Origin: Hydrogenophilaceae bacterium
GTDB taxonomy: Bacteria > Pseudomonadota > Gammaproteobacteria > Burkholderiales > Thiobacillaceae
Assembly (NCBI GenBank): GCA_024709485.1
Contig: JANJWO010000009.1
Coordinates: forward strand, 34,850 to 98,849
Reading direction: 5' to 3'
DNA length: 64,000 nt
Shown: positions 51,103-60,633 of the stretch, one piece after another
Position numbering within the stretch: position 1 is the stretch's first letter
How the letters are laid out: each line of letters opens with the position of its first letter
Notes under the pieces: generated by a model
What the model saw: the letters and a program-made list of their open reading frames with translations, nothing else
What the model was told of the DNA's origin: nothing
The model's database searches: none
Made by a program: the position numbers and the translations under genes

Positions 51103-51420
51103 ATGAAGAAATTGCTGCTTGCCGTACTCTGCCTCCCCGCCCTGGGTTTCGCCGCCGACGGGGAATACCAGCTGACGCTCAAGGATCATCGCTTCTCTCC
51201 CGCCGAGATCCAGGTGCCGGCGGGCAAGAAGCTCAAGCTCGTCGTGCTCAACCAGGACAGCACCCCGGAGGAATTCGAGAGCCACAGCCTTAACCGCGAG
51301 AAAGTCATTCCGGGCAATGCCAGGGGCATCATCTATGTCGGCCCGCTGGCCGCCGGCAAATACGAATTCTTCGGCGAGTTCCACGAGGCAAGCGCCCGCG
51401 GCGCCCTCGTGGCCCAGTAA
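51103..51420 (+). CDS. Periplasmic cupredoxin-like protein of an FTR1 system
   Basis: 105 residues from ATG 51103; signal peptide MKKLLLAVLCLPALGFAA. The rest is a cupredoxin-type beta fold (FSPAEIQVPAGKKLKLVVLN, TPEEFESHSL, LAAGKYEFFGEFH). The normal copper cysteine is missing; His61 and His94 remain. Homologous small cupredoxins (FtrB, EfeO N-domain) work with FTR1 permeases in ferrous iron uptake. First gene after the Fur box. Confidence 0.85.
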   Translation: MKKLLLAVLCLPALGFAADGEYQLTLKDHRFSPAEIQVPAGKKLKLVVLNQDSTPEEFESHSLNREKVIPGNARGIIYVGPLAAGKYEFFGEFHEASARGALVAQ

Positions 51421-51430
51421 GGCGCGCGCC

Positions 51431-52252
51431 ATGTTCGGCCCGGCCATCATCGTATTCAGGGAATCGCTGGAAGCCGCTCTGCTGATCGGCATCATCGCCG
51501 CCGCCACGCGCGGGCTGAGCGGACGCAATCTGTGGCTGTCCATCGGCATCGGCGTCGGGCTGGCGGGCTCGCTGATCGTGGCGGGATTGACGGAAACCAT
51601 CGCCGAACTGGCGGAAGGCAGCGGGCAGGAGTTGTTCAACGCCAGCATTCTCGGTATCGCCGTGCTCATGCTCGGCTGGCACAACATCTGGATGGCGAAG
51701 CATGGCCGCGAGATGGCGGCCAATGCGAAATCCTTGGGGCGGGCGGTGCGCAGCGGCGAACGGGAAATGTCCACGCTTTCCATTCTGATCGCCGTGGCCG
51801 TGCTGCGCGAAGGCTCGGAAACCGCGTTGTTCCTGTACGGGCTGGCCGCCGGCAGCGGCATGGGGCAGCTTTCGCTTTTGTCCGGCAGCCTGCTGGGCTT
51901 GCTGGGCGGCGCCGGCATGGGCTGGGTGATTTACAAAGGGCTGGCGCGCATCCCGCTCAAACATTTTTTCAGCGTCACCAGCGCCCTCATCCTGTTCATG
52001 GCGGCCGGCATGGCCGGACAGATGGCGCGCTTCCTGGTGCAAGGCGATGTCATCCAGCCCCTCGCCGCGCCGCTGTGGGACACCTCGGCGCTGCTGCCGA
52101 TGGATTCGGCGCTGGGCAATTTCATGCATCTGCTGGCCGGCTACGACGCCAGCCCCAGCGGCATGGAGGTGCTGTTCTACGTCGCCGCCTTCCTGCTCAT
52201 CCTGACTGGCATGCGCTGGAGCCAGGCGCATGCCCCCCGAACGGCTCATTGA
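51431..52252 (+). CDS. FTR1-family iron permease
   Basis: 273 residues, seven hydrophobic helices. Both REXXE iron motifs are present: RESLE (residues 10-14) and REGSE (126-130). Moves iron across the inner membrane after oxidation. No EfeB peroxidase or P19 gene is adjacent. Starts ten bases after the cupredoxin gene. Confidence 0.93.
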   Translation: MFGPAIIVFRESLEAALLIGIIAAATRGLSGRNLWLSIGIGVGLAGSLIVAGLTETIAELAEGSGQELFNASILGIAVLMLGWHNIWMAKHGREMAANAKSLGRAVRSGEREMSTLSILIAVAVLREGSETALFLYGLAAGSGMGQLSLLSGSLLGLLGGAGMGWVIYKGLARIPLKHFFSVTSALILFMAAGMAGQMARFLVQGDVIQPLAAPLWDTSALLPMDSALGNFMHLLAGYDASPSGMEVLFYVAAFLLILTGMRWSQAHAPRTAH

Positions 52253-52262
52253 AAGGAACGTT

Positions 52263-52988
52263 ATGAAACCCCATGCGGCAATGCTCGCGCTGGCGGGCAT
52301 GCTCGGCCTGCACGCAGCCCACGCCGGCCCCGCCGACTACGTTTACACGCCCACCGTGGAAGCGGGCGAGACCGAGCTCGATTTCAAATTCGGCACGGAG
52401 GACGGCAGCCCGCGCAAGAGCGTGGGCACGTTCGGCCTCGGCTATGGCGTCAACGACTGGTGGTTCACCGAGGCCTACGTGAAGTACGCCAAGGAAGGCA
52501 GCGGCATCAAGTACGACGCCTTCGAATGGGAAAACAAGTTCCAGCTCACGGAAACCGGCAAGTACCCGCTCGATATCGGCTTCATCACCGAAATCGAGAT
52601 TCCCCGGAACAATGACGAAGGCATCGAATTCAAGTTCGGGCCGCTGTTGCAGAGCGAATTCGGCAAACTTCAGTTGAACGGCAACCTCTTGTTCGAACGA
52701 CGCTTCGACGCCGCCGAAGCCGCGCCGACGGAAATCGGCTACCAGTGGCAGGCCAAGTACCGCTGGCTGCCCAGCCTCGAATACGGCATGCAGGGCTTCG
52801 GCGAAATGGGTGAGTGGAACCATTGGGAACCGTCCGCGGAGCAGGAACACAAGCTGGGGCCCGCGGTCTTCGGCAAGCTGGCCATGGGCCATCACACCGC
52901 GATCAAGTACAACGCCGCCTGGCTGTTCGGGCTCACCGACCACACCCCCGACAACACTTTCAGGCTGCAGACCGAATTCGAGTTCTAG
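52263..52988 (+). CDS. Outer-membrane barrel protein of the iron operon
   Basis: 241 residues from ATG 52263 (AAAGGAA upstream). Signal peptide (MLALAGMLGLHAAHA), then paired beta strands such as TELDFKFGTEDG, YGVNDWWFTEAYVKYAK, and a C-terminal FRLQTEFEF ending in Phe. Follows FTR1 by ten bases. The gene may serve iron entry at the outer membrane, though it is not a TonB-dependent receptor by size. Confidence 0.75.
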   Translation: MKPHAAMLALAGMLGLHAAHAGPADYVYTPTVEAGETELDFKFGTEDGSPRKSVGTFGLGYGVNDWWFTEAYVKYAKEGSGIKYDAFEWENKFQLTETGKYPLDIGFITEIEIPRNNDEGIEFKFGPLLQSEFGKLQLNGNLLFERRFDAAEAAPTEIGYQWQAKYRWLPSLEYGMQGFGEMGEWNHWEPSAEQEHKLGPAVFGKLAMGHHTAIKYNAAWLFGLTDHTPDNTFRLQTEFEF

Positions 52989-53081
52989 CGCCACCCCGGC
53001 CGGCCGGGTGCGATTTCCGCCAGCGGCATCGGGTGCGGGTAAAATTCCGGCTTGACATACCGGAACCCGAGCAACACAGCC

Positions 53082-53429
53082 ATGAAGATCTACGGCATCC
53101 CCAATTGCGACACCGTGAAAAAGGCCCGCGCCTGGCTCGCAGACAACGGCCTCGAAGCCGAATTCCACGACTACAAGAAACAGGGCGTGCCGCTCGAGGT
53201 GCTGAAGAAGGCGGCGAAACAGCTGGGCTGGGAAGCGCTGATCAACAAGAAGGGCCCCACCTGGCGCAAGCAGCCGGACGCGGTGAAGGACGCAATCACC
53301 AGCGAAAAGGCCGCCTTCGAATTCCTCGCCGCCACCTCCAGCGCCATCAAGCGGCCGCTGCTGGACGTGGACGGCACCTATCATCTCGGCTTTTCACCTG
53401 AAACGTACGCCGAGATTTTCAGAAAATGA
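53082..53429 (+). CDS. ArsC/Spx-fold protein (YffB-like)
   Basis: 115 residues. IPNCDTVKKARAWL with Cys10, DYKKQGVPLEVLKKAAKQLGWEALINKKG and YHLGFSPETYAEIF match the YffB/ArsC-like family: thioredoxin-fold proteins with one active cysteine; YffB in E. coli is a putative glutathione-dependent thiol reductase. Just upstream of dapE, which mirrors the E. coli yffB-dapE order. Confidence 0.92.
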   Translation: MKIYGIPNCDTVKKARAWLADNGLEAEFHDYKKQGVPLEVLKKAAKQLGWEALINKKGPTWRKQPDAVKDAITSEKAAFEFLAATSSAIKRPLLDVDGTYHLGFSPETYAEIFRK

Positions 53430-53430
53430 T

Positions 53431-53507
53431 TTGAACAAGGAGGACAAGAGGACAGGAGGTTTAATATTTGGCCTTCCGGTTTTCCTCCTGCCCTCCTGTC
53501 CTCCTTG
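53431..53507. repeat. Inverted-repeat element E8 (AAGGAGGACAGG type)
   Basis: TTGAACAAGGAGGACAAGAG (then GACAGGAGG, to 53459) faces CCTCCTGCCCTCCTGTCCTC (then CTTG, 53484-53507). The 24-bp arms pair with two mismatches. It starts two bases after the stop of the ArsC-like gene and ends ten bases before the dapE ATG, which has no other ribosome site. Confidence 0.9.
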
Positions 53508-53514
53508 TGGATAA

Positions 53515-54645
<1,131 letters not shown>

Positions 54646-54710
54646 CTGTCCGGCGGGCGCGCGCCCGGCAGCAAGCCGCCGGCGCTCAAATGATGCCGTG
54701 TTGTTTTTCC

Positions 54711-54734
54711 AATCTGGTTGCTGCTCATCAGATT
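54711..54734. promoter_or_regulatory. Inverted repeat upstream of the AhpD-like gene
   Basis: AATCTG, twelve bases, CAGATT. A weak operator candidate in the 132-base gap before the AhpD-like gene; spacing fits a LysR- or dimeric regulator site, but no regulator gene is adjacent. Confidence 0.3.
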
Positions 54735-54777
54735 TGAGGCAGCGCAGCTGGCCAGCCACCACGAAAAGGAGAGCATG

Positions 54778-55269
54778 ATGCGCCAACGTCTCGACTACAA
54801 GCTCGCATCGCCGGATGCCTTCAAGGCCATGCTGCATGTTGAGCAGCAGGTTCATGAAAGCGGCCTGGAGGAGTCCCTGCTGGAACTCGTCAAGTCCCGC
54901 GCTTCGCAGATCAATGGCTGCGCCTGGTGTCTCGATATGCACACCAAAGATGCGCGCGCGCGTGGAGAAACCGAGCAGCGCCTGTATCTCCTGCCGCTAT
55001 GGCGCGAGGCGCCCTGCTACAGCGAGCGCGAACGCGCCGCCCTGGCCTGGACGGAGGCAGTCACTCGAATTGCCGACGCGCATGACGTGCCGGACGCCGT
55101 GTACGAAGAGGCCCGCCGCCATTTCGACGAAAAGGCGCTGGTCAATCTCACCTTGGCAATCATCGCGATCAACGGCTGGAATCGGCTGAACCTTGCCTTC
55201 CGCACCACCGTCGGCGACTACATCAGCCCACACGCCATGGTGCAGCAGCCGCCCGCGCCACCGGGCTGA
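54778..55269 (+). CDS. Carboxymuconolactone decarboxylase/AhpD-like protein
   Basis: 163 residues from ATG 54778, chosen over 54775 because AAGGAG is then six bases away. The INGCAWCLDMHT (CxxC plus His) motif is the AhpD active site; members reduce alkylhydroperoxidase or act as peroxidases. LTLAIIAINGWNRLNLAFR is the usual last helix. Confidence 0.9.
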   Translation: MRQRLDYKLASPDAFKAMLHVEQQVHESGLEESLLELVKSRASQINGCAWCLDMHTKDARARGETEQRLYLLPLWREAPCYSERERAALAWTEAVTRIADAHDVPDAVYEEARRHFDEKALVNLTLAIIAINGWNRLNLAFRTTVGDYISPHAMVQQPPAPPG

Positions 55270-55385
55270 ATGGGCACGAGTGCGCGCCCCCTGTGCCGTG
55301 CCCATGGGGGCGGCGATGCGCCGCAGCGCTCAACGCCGTCCGGCGCGAGCCTGGAAGCGCGCGGATTCAGGGGATATAGTCGATC

Positions 55386-55679
55386 ATGATCCCGATCCAC
55401 GAACTGCTCTCGCGCATCCGCTGGGACGAGAACTATGCCCGCAGCCGCTTCGTCATCGGCTACTGGGACCGCATCGAGCACAAGGTGCTGCATGCCGATC
55501 TGCGCGAGATTTCCTGGGATCGCGACAATCCGACCTTCTTCGATCTGATGGACGAGGACGGCGTCGCGCATAGCATCCCCTATCACCGGGTGCGCGAAGT
55601 CTGGCGCGACGGCAAGCTGATCTGGGCGCGCCATGCGGCGGGCGAACCGCCTGCGCACCCCCCTGCGGACAGCCAATAA
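55386..55679 (+). CDS. DUF504 (UPF0248) protein
   Basis: 97 residues. IPIHELLSRIRWDENYARSRFVIGYWDRIEHKVL and IPYHRVREVWRDGKLIW are the DUF504 signatures; the family is found in archaea and some bacteria near RNA-repair genes and is otherwise uncharacterised. The tail is Pro/Ala-rich. Confidence 0.9.
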   Translation: MIPIHELLSRIRWDENYARSRFVIGYWDRIEHKVLHADLREISWDRDNPTFFDLMDEDGVAHSIPYHRVREVWRDGKLIWARHAAGEPPAHPPADSQ

Positions 55680-55717
55680 ATTTCCGCGCCCGCGGCGGAT
55701 GCCCATAAAATACCCGC

Positions 55718-56638
55718 ATGAAAAAAGCTCCCGACCCCTTCCAGGACACCGAATCCCTCATCACCGTGCGCGACTGGCTGCGCTTCGCGGTCTCGCGTTT
55801 CAACGAAGCCGGCTTGTTCTTCGGCCATGGCAGCGACAACGCCTTCGACGAGGCGGCCTATCTCGTCCTGCACACCCTGCATCTGCCGCTCGACCGGCTG
55901 GAGCCGTTCCTGGACGCGAGCCTCGCGCATGGCGAAGCCGATCAGCTCAAGCGCGTCATCGAACGCCGGGTGAAGGAGCGCGTGCCGGCGGCCTATCTCA
56001 CGCGCGAGGCCTGGCTCGGCGAGTACCGCTTTTACGTGGACGAGCGCGTGATCGTGCCGCGCTCCTTCATCGCCGAACTGCTGCGGGAGCGGCTGTCGCC
56101 CTGGGTGGACGATCCCGACGCCGTCCATGCCGTGGCCGACGTCTGCACCGGCTCCGGCTGTCTCGCCATCCTGGCGGCGCTCGCCTTCCCCGCGGCCGAG
56201 GTCGATGCCGTGGATATTTCCAAGGATGCGCTGGCCGTGGCCAGAAAGAACATCGACGCTTACGGCCTGCAGGATCGGGTCCGCATCGTCCAGTCCGACC
56301 TGCTGCAAAAACTCAAGGGCCGGAAATACGACCTCATCGTCACCAACCCGCCTTACGTCAACGCGCCCTCCATGCAGGAACTGCCGGACGAATACCGGTG
56401 CGAACCCGAGCTGGCGCTGGCCAGCGGCGAGGACGGCCTCGACCACATCCGGCGCATACTCGCCGGCGCGCCGCAGCACCTGAATCCCGGCGGGCTGCTG
56501 ATCGCCGAGATCGGCCACAACCGCGCTGCGCTGGAAGCCGCATTCCCCGCACTGCCTTTCGTCTGGCTGGAAACCAGCGGCGGCGACGAATACGTGTTCC
56601 TGCTGCGCCAGGAGGACCTCAAACGCGGTGGTTTATAA
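55718..56638 (+). CDS. prmB: Ribosomal protein uL3 glutamine N5-methyltransferase
   Basis: 306 residues. Helical N-domain (VRDWLRFAVSRFNEAGLFFGHG), VADVCTGSGCLAIL (SAM motif I) and TNPPYVNAPSM (NPPY catalytic loop) identify PrmB/HemK type; the GHGTDNAxDEAAYLVL-like stretch marks PrmB. Methylates Gln150 of L3. Confidence 0.94.
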   Translation: MKKAPDPFQDTESLITVRDWLRFAVSRFNEAGLFFGHGSDNAFDEAAYLVLHTLHLPLDRLEPFLDASLAHGEADQLKRVIERRVKERVPAAYLTREAWLGEYRFYVDERVIVPRSFIAELLRERLSPWVDDPDAVHAVADVCTGSGCLAILAALAFPAAEVDAVDISKDALAVARKNIDAYGLQDRVRIVQSDLLQKLKGRKYDLIVTNPPYVNAPSMQELPDEYRCEPELALASGEDGLDHIRRILAGAPQHLNPGGLLIAEIGHNRAALEAAFPALPFVWLETSGGDEYVFLLRQEDLKRGGL

Positions 56639-56672
56639 TTCAGGGCCGAATCAGTAATGCAAGGAGGACCCC

Positions 56673-57341
56673 ATGCAACAGCAGCTCGACGTATTTGTCG
56701 CATCGCTCACCTCTTTCTGGACCCAATTGGCCGCATTCGTCCCGCAGTTGCTGGCCGCGCTGATCCTGCTCTTCCTGGGCTGGATACTGGCCAACATCGT
56801 GCGCTCGGCAACCAGCAAGATCCTGGATACGCTCAAGTTCGACGAACTCGGCAAGAAAACCGGCATCGAGGCCTTCATGCGCCAGGGCAACATCGACCTC
56901 ACGCTGTCGCGCCTGATCGCCAACCTGATCTACTGGATCATCCTGCTGGTGGTCATTGTCACCGTCGCCAACAGCCTGGGCCTCACCAACGTGGCCGAGC
57001 TCTTCAACAAAGTCGTCTTCTACCTGCCCAACATCATCGTCGCCGTGCTGGTGCTGGTGTTCGGCGTCATGGTGGCGCGCTTCATCAACCGCCTGGTGTT
57101 CGCCTACCTCAACAACATGGGCGTCGACGGCGCGCTGACGCTGAGCACGCTGGCCGAATACGCCGTGATCATCTTCGTGGTGTTCGTCGCCCTGGAACAG
57201 TTGCAGATCGGCACCCATCTGCTGATCTCCGCCTTCCAGATCGGCTTCGGCGCCATCGGCCTGGCCCTCGCCATCGCCTTCGGCCTGGGCGGCAGGGACT
57301 GGGCCGCCAGCGTCATCAAGCGGCTGACCGAGAAGAAATGA
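56673..57341 (+). CDS. MscS-related membrane protein made only of transmembrane-helix repeats
   Basis: 222 residues with four to five hydrophobic helices (LLAALILLFLGWILANIV, LIYWIILLVVIVTVANSLGL, IIVAVLVLVFGVMVARFI, IIFVVFVALEQLQI, GFGAIGLALAIAFGLGGRDWA). The repeat is PF05552-like (conserved TM helix) as in CmpX-type MscS relatives; it ends where the MscS pore and beta domains would begin, and it may be a complete family member rather than a truncation. Confidence 0.82.
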   Translation: MQQQLDVFVASLTSFWTQLAAFVPQLLAALILLFLGWILANIVRSATSKILDTLKFDELGKKTGIEAFMRQGNIDLTLSRLIANLIYWIILLVVIVTVANSLGLTNVAELFNKVVFYLPNIIVAVLVLVFGVMVARFINRLVFAYLNNMGVDGALTLSTLAEYAVIIFVVFVALEQLQIGTHLLISAFQIGFGAIGLALAIAFGLGGRDWAASVIKRLTEKK

Positions 57342-57348
57342 AGCCGAT

Positions 57349-57885
57349 TCAGCCGGCTTTGCGCACGTAGCAGTAATCCCAGACCTCGCCGCCTGCCTGT
57401 TGCAGGCAAGCGGCGAGCGCCTCGCCGGGCACCGCCTCGGATTCGAACACGTTGGAGATTTCGATGAAGAGGCGGGCGCAGGCCGCGCTGCGCCGCCAGT
57501 CGAATGCGCATGCACTGGCGGCATGGCCGCAATGACTGCATTGCAGTTCGCCTTTTGCCTCCAGTGAAACAGCCGGCTTGTGCAGGGTCTTGCGGCATTG
57601 CGGGCAGCGCGGCGCCTTGAGGTTGCCGCCCTGCACGAACTGCGGGACCTCGAAAATGCCGGCGATGCGAATGGCGGTGGCGGCTTCGTTGTCGCCCAGC
57701 GCAATCTGCGGCGAGCAGCCGAGATAAGTGATGAGGCCGAGATAGTCGGGACCGGCGCTGTACCGGCCGGCGCCGCGTTCCGCGCCGAGAAAACCGATCG
57801 CCTTGAGCGCATCGAGCAAAGGCGCGAGGCTGGCCGGCGCCCAGGCGGGATTCTTCGGATGGAGCAGCAGGAAATGGCCGGTCAT
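57349..57885 (-). CDS. Protein with internal zinc ribbon, function unknown
   Basis: 178 residues. CPQC and CSHC pairs (about residues 93-96 and 115-118) form a zinc ribbon in the middle. The start HFLLLHPKNPAWAPASLAPLLDAL and the end VWDYCYVRKAG flank it. Not assigned to any family. Downstream of rluB on the same strand, across element E9, and no ribosome site is evident. Confidence 0.6.
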   Translation of the reverse strand: MTGHFLLLHPKNPAWAPASLAPLLDALKAIGFLGAERGAGRYSAGPDYLGLITYLGCSPQIALGDNEAATAIRIAGIFEVPQFVQGGNLKAPRCPQCRKTLHKPAVSLEAKGELQCSHCGHAASACAFDWRRSAACARLFIEISNVFESEAVPGEALAACLQQAGGEVWDYCYVRKAG

Positions 57886-57898
57886 CTGTCAAATCATT

Positions 57899-57972
57899 GA
57901 CACCGAGGAAGCAGAGGGAACGGAGGAAACCTTTTATTGCTTTCCTCTGCGACCTCCATTACCGCTGTGTCC
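57899..57972. repeat. Inverted-repeat element E9 (ACACAG/AGAGG type)
   Basis: GACACCGAGGAAGCAGAGGG (from 57900, then AACGGAGGAAA) faces the right arm ending at 57972, which read on the other strand is GGACACAGCGGTAATGGAGG then TCGCAGAGGAAA. It lies between rluB and the zinc-ribbon gene, 13 bases after the rluB stop in the direction of transcription. Confidence 0.82.
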
Positions 57973-57985
57973 ATGCTTTTATCAA

Positions 57986-58900
57986 CTAGGATCGTGAACG
58001 TCCAGGTGCCGGCTTGCGCGGGGCATTGCGCCCGGCGGGACGCGGCCGGCTGTCGGGGATGGGCATGTCCGCCCAGCGCAGCAGGCGCTTGACCTCGGTC
58101 TCGTCGAGCTCGTGCTTCTGCCCGCGCTTCAGTTGCGGCGGCAGCGCCACCGGGCCGTAGCGGGTGCGGATCAGGCGGCTGACCTTGACACCGACGGCAT
58201 CGAACAGGCGCCGCACTTCGCGATAGCGTCCTTCCAGGATGACCACGCGCCACCAGCGGTTGGCGCCCTCGCCGCCCGCCTCCGCCAGGCTTTCCACGCG
58301 CGCTTCGCCGTCCTCCAGTTCCACGCCGTCGAGCAATTGCTGTTGCATCTCCGGGGTGAGTTCGCCCAGCACGCGCACGGCATATTCGCGCTCGACCTCG
58401 AAGCGCGGGTGCATGAGGCGGTTGGCCAGTTCGCCGCTGGTGGTGAAGATCATCAGGCCTTCGGTGTTGAAGTCGAGGCGCCCCACGCTCACCCATTTGG
58501 CGCCGCGGATCTTGGGCAGCTGCTCGAACACGGTGGCGCGTCCCTTGGGGTCGTCGCGGCTGACGATCTCGCCCTCCTGCTTGTGGTAGAGCAGCACGCG
58601 CACGCGCTTGGTTTCCGCGGCGCGCAGGTAGACGCGGCGGCCTGACACCTTGATGACATCCCGCGGCGTGACGCGCTGCCCGAGCTGCGCGGTCTCGCCG
58701 TTGACCGTGACGCGGCCCTCGGCGATCCAGGCCTCCATCTCGCGGCGCGAGCCGATGCCGGCATCGGCCAACGCCTTGTGCAGCCTGACGGCATCCTCGT
58801 CCTCGGGGACGGCAGGACTCTCGCTCGCGGCCGGCGACGGCCGAGTCCGCACGGCGGGCTTGCTGGGGGGACGCAGAGGGCTGCGGCGGCGAGTGGGCAT
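57986..58900 (-). CDS. rluB: 23S rRNA pseudouridine synthase RluB
   Basis: 304 residues. S4 domain at the start (LHKALADAGIGSRREMEAWI), then the RsuA/RluB catalytic core with VGRLDFNTEGLMIFTT (catalytic Asp) and the YREVRRLFDAVGVKVSRLIR motif. Makes Psi2605 in 23S rRNA. An Arg/Pro-rich N- and C-tail is longer than needed. Follows scpB in the same direction as in many betaproteobacteria. Confidence 0.92.
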   Translation of the reverse strand: MPTRRRSPLRPPSKPAVRTRPSPAASESPAVPEDEDAVRLHKALADAGIGSRREMEAWIAEGRVTVNGETAQLGQRVTPRDVIKVSGRRVYLRAAETKRVRVLLYHKQEGEIVSRDDPKGRATVFEQLPKIRGAKWVSVGRLDFNTEGLMIFTTSGELANRLMHPRFEVEREYAVRVLGELTPEMQQQLLDGVELEDGEARVESLAEAGGEGANRWWRVVILEGRYREVRRLFDAVGVKVSRLIRTRYGPVALPPQLKRGQKHELDETEVKRLLRWADMPIPDSRPRPAGRNAPRKPAPGRSRS

Positions 58901-58991
58901 TACGGGCCTCGATCAGTGATGAATTAGTGGAACACGGAAGACAGGAGCGTGATTAACCGCGGCGAACGCCGCGGCTGATACAAGGTTCTTC

Positions 58992-59780
<789 letters not shown>

Positions 59781-60633
59781 CAACAGTCAGGCTTTCTTCG
59801 TGCAAACGGACATAGATCGGCGCCAGCGGCTCGGCCTGGGTGATGTCGACCAGGGTTTCCTTGGCCAGTTCGAGAATGGCGAGGAAGGTCACCACCAGCT
59901 CGGCCACGCCGGCCTCGGCGCGGAACAGGCTGGCGAACTCCAGGAACTGGCCGGGCTGCAGGGATTTCAGGATGCGCGTCATGCGCTCGCGCACCGACAG
60001 CTCCTCGCGGCTGATGCGGTGGTGCTTGTTGACCTTGGCGCGCGACAGGATGGTGAGCCAGGCGGCGGAGAGGTCCTCGGCGCGCACTTCCGGCAGCCTG
60101 CGCGCGGCGGATTCCACCGCCACCGAGATGACGTGGAAATCGCGCCCGGCCAGCGGCACCTTGTCGAGGCGCTGCGCCGCCAGCTTCATCTGCTCGTATT
60201 CCAAGAGGCGCCGCACCAGTTCGGCGCGCGGGTCTTCCGGCTCGCCGCCCTCGTCCGCGCGCGGCGGCCGCGGCAGCAGCATGCGCGACTTGATCTCGAT
60301 CAGCATCGCCGCCATCAACAGGTATTCCGCCGCCAGTTCCAGGCGCGAGGTGCGCGCGGCCTCGACATAGGCCAGGTACTGGCGGGTGAGCTCGGCCATG
60401 GGGATGTCGAGCACGTCGAGGTTGTGGCGGCGGATCAGGTACAAGAGCAGGTCGAGCGGGCCCTCGAAGGTTTCGAGGAACACCTCCAGCGCGTCCGGCG
60501 GGATGTAGAGGTCGACCGGCAGTTCCGCCAGCGGCTCGCCCTTGACGCGGGCAATGGGGAGTTCGGCCTGTAGCGCTTCCATGGCGGCATTCTACCACCC
60601 GCCCGGCGCGATTGCCGGGCGAATTGCCGGTTC

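Noticed and set aside
56673..57341. Truncated MscS channel
   Set aside because: The protein ends cleanly with a basic tail and matches TM-helix-only family members, so truncation is not supported.
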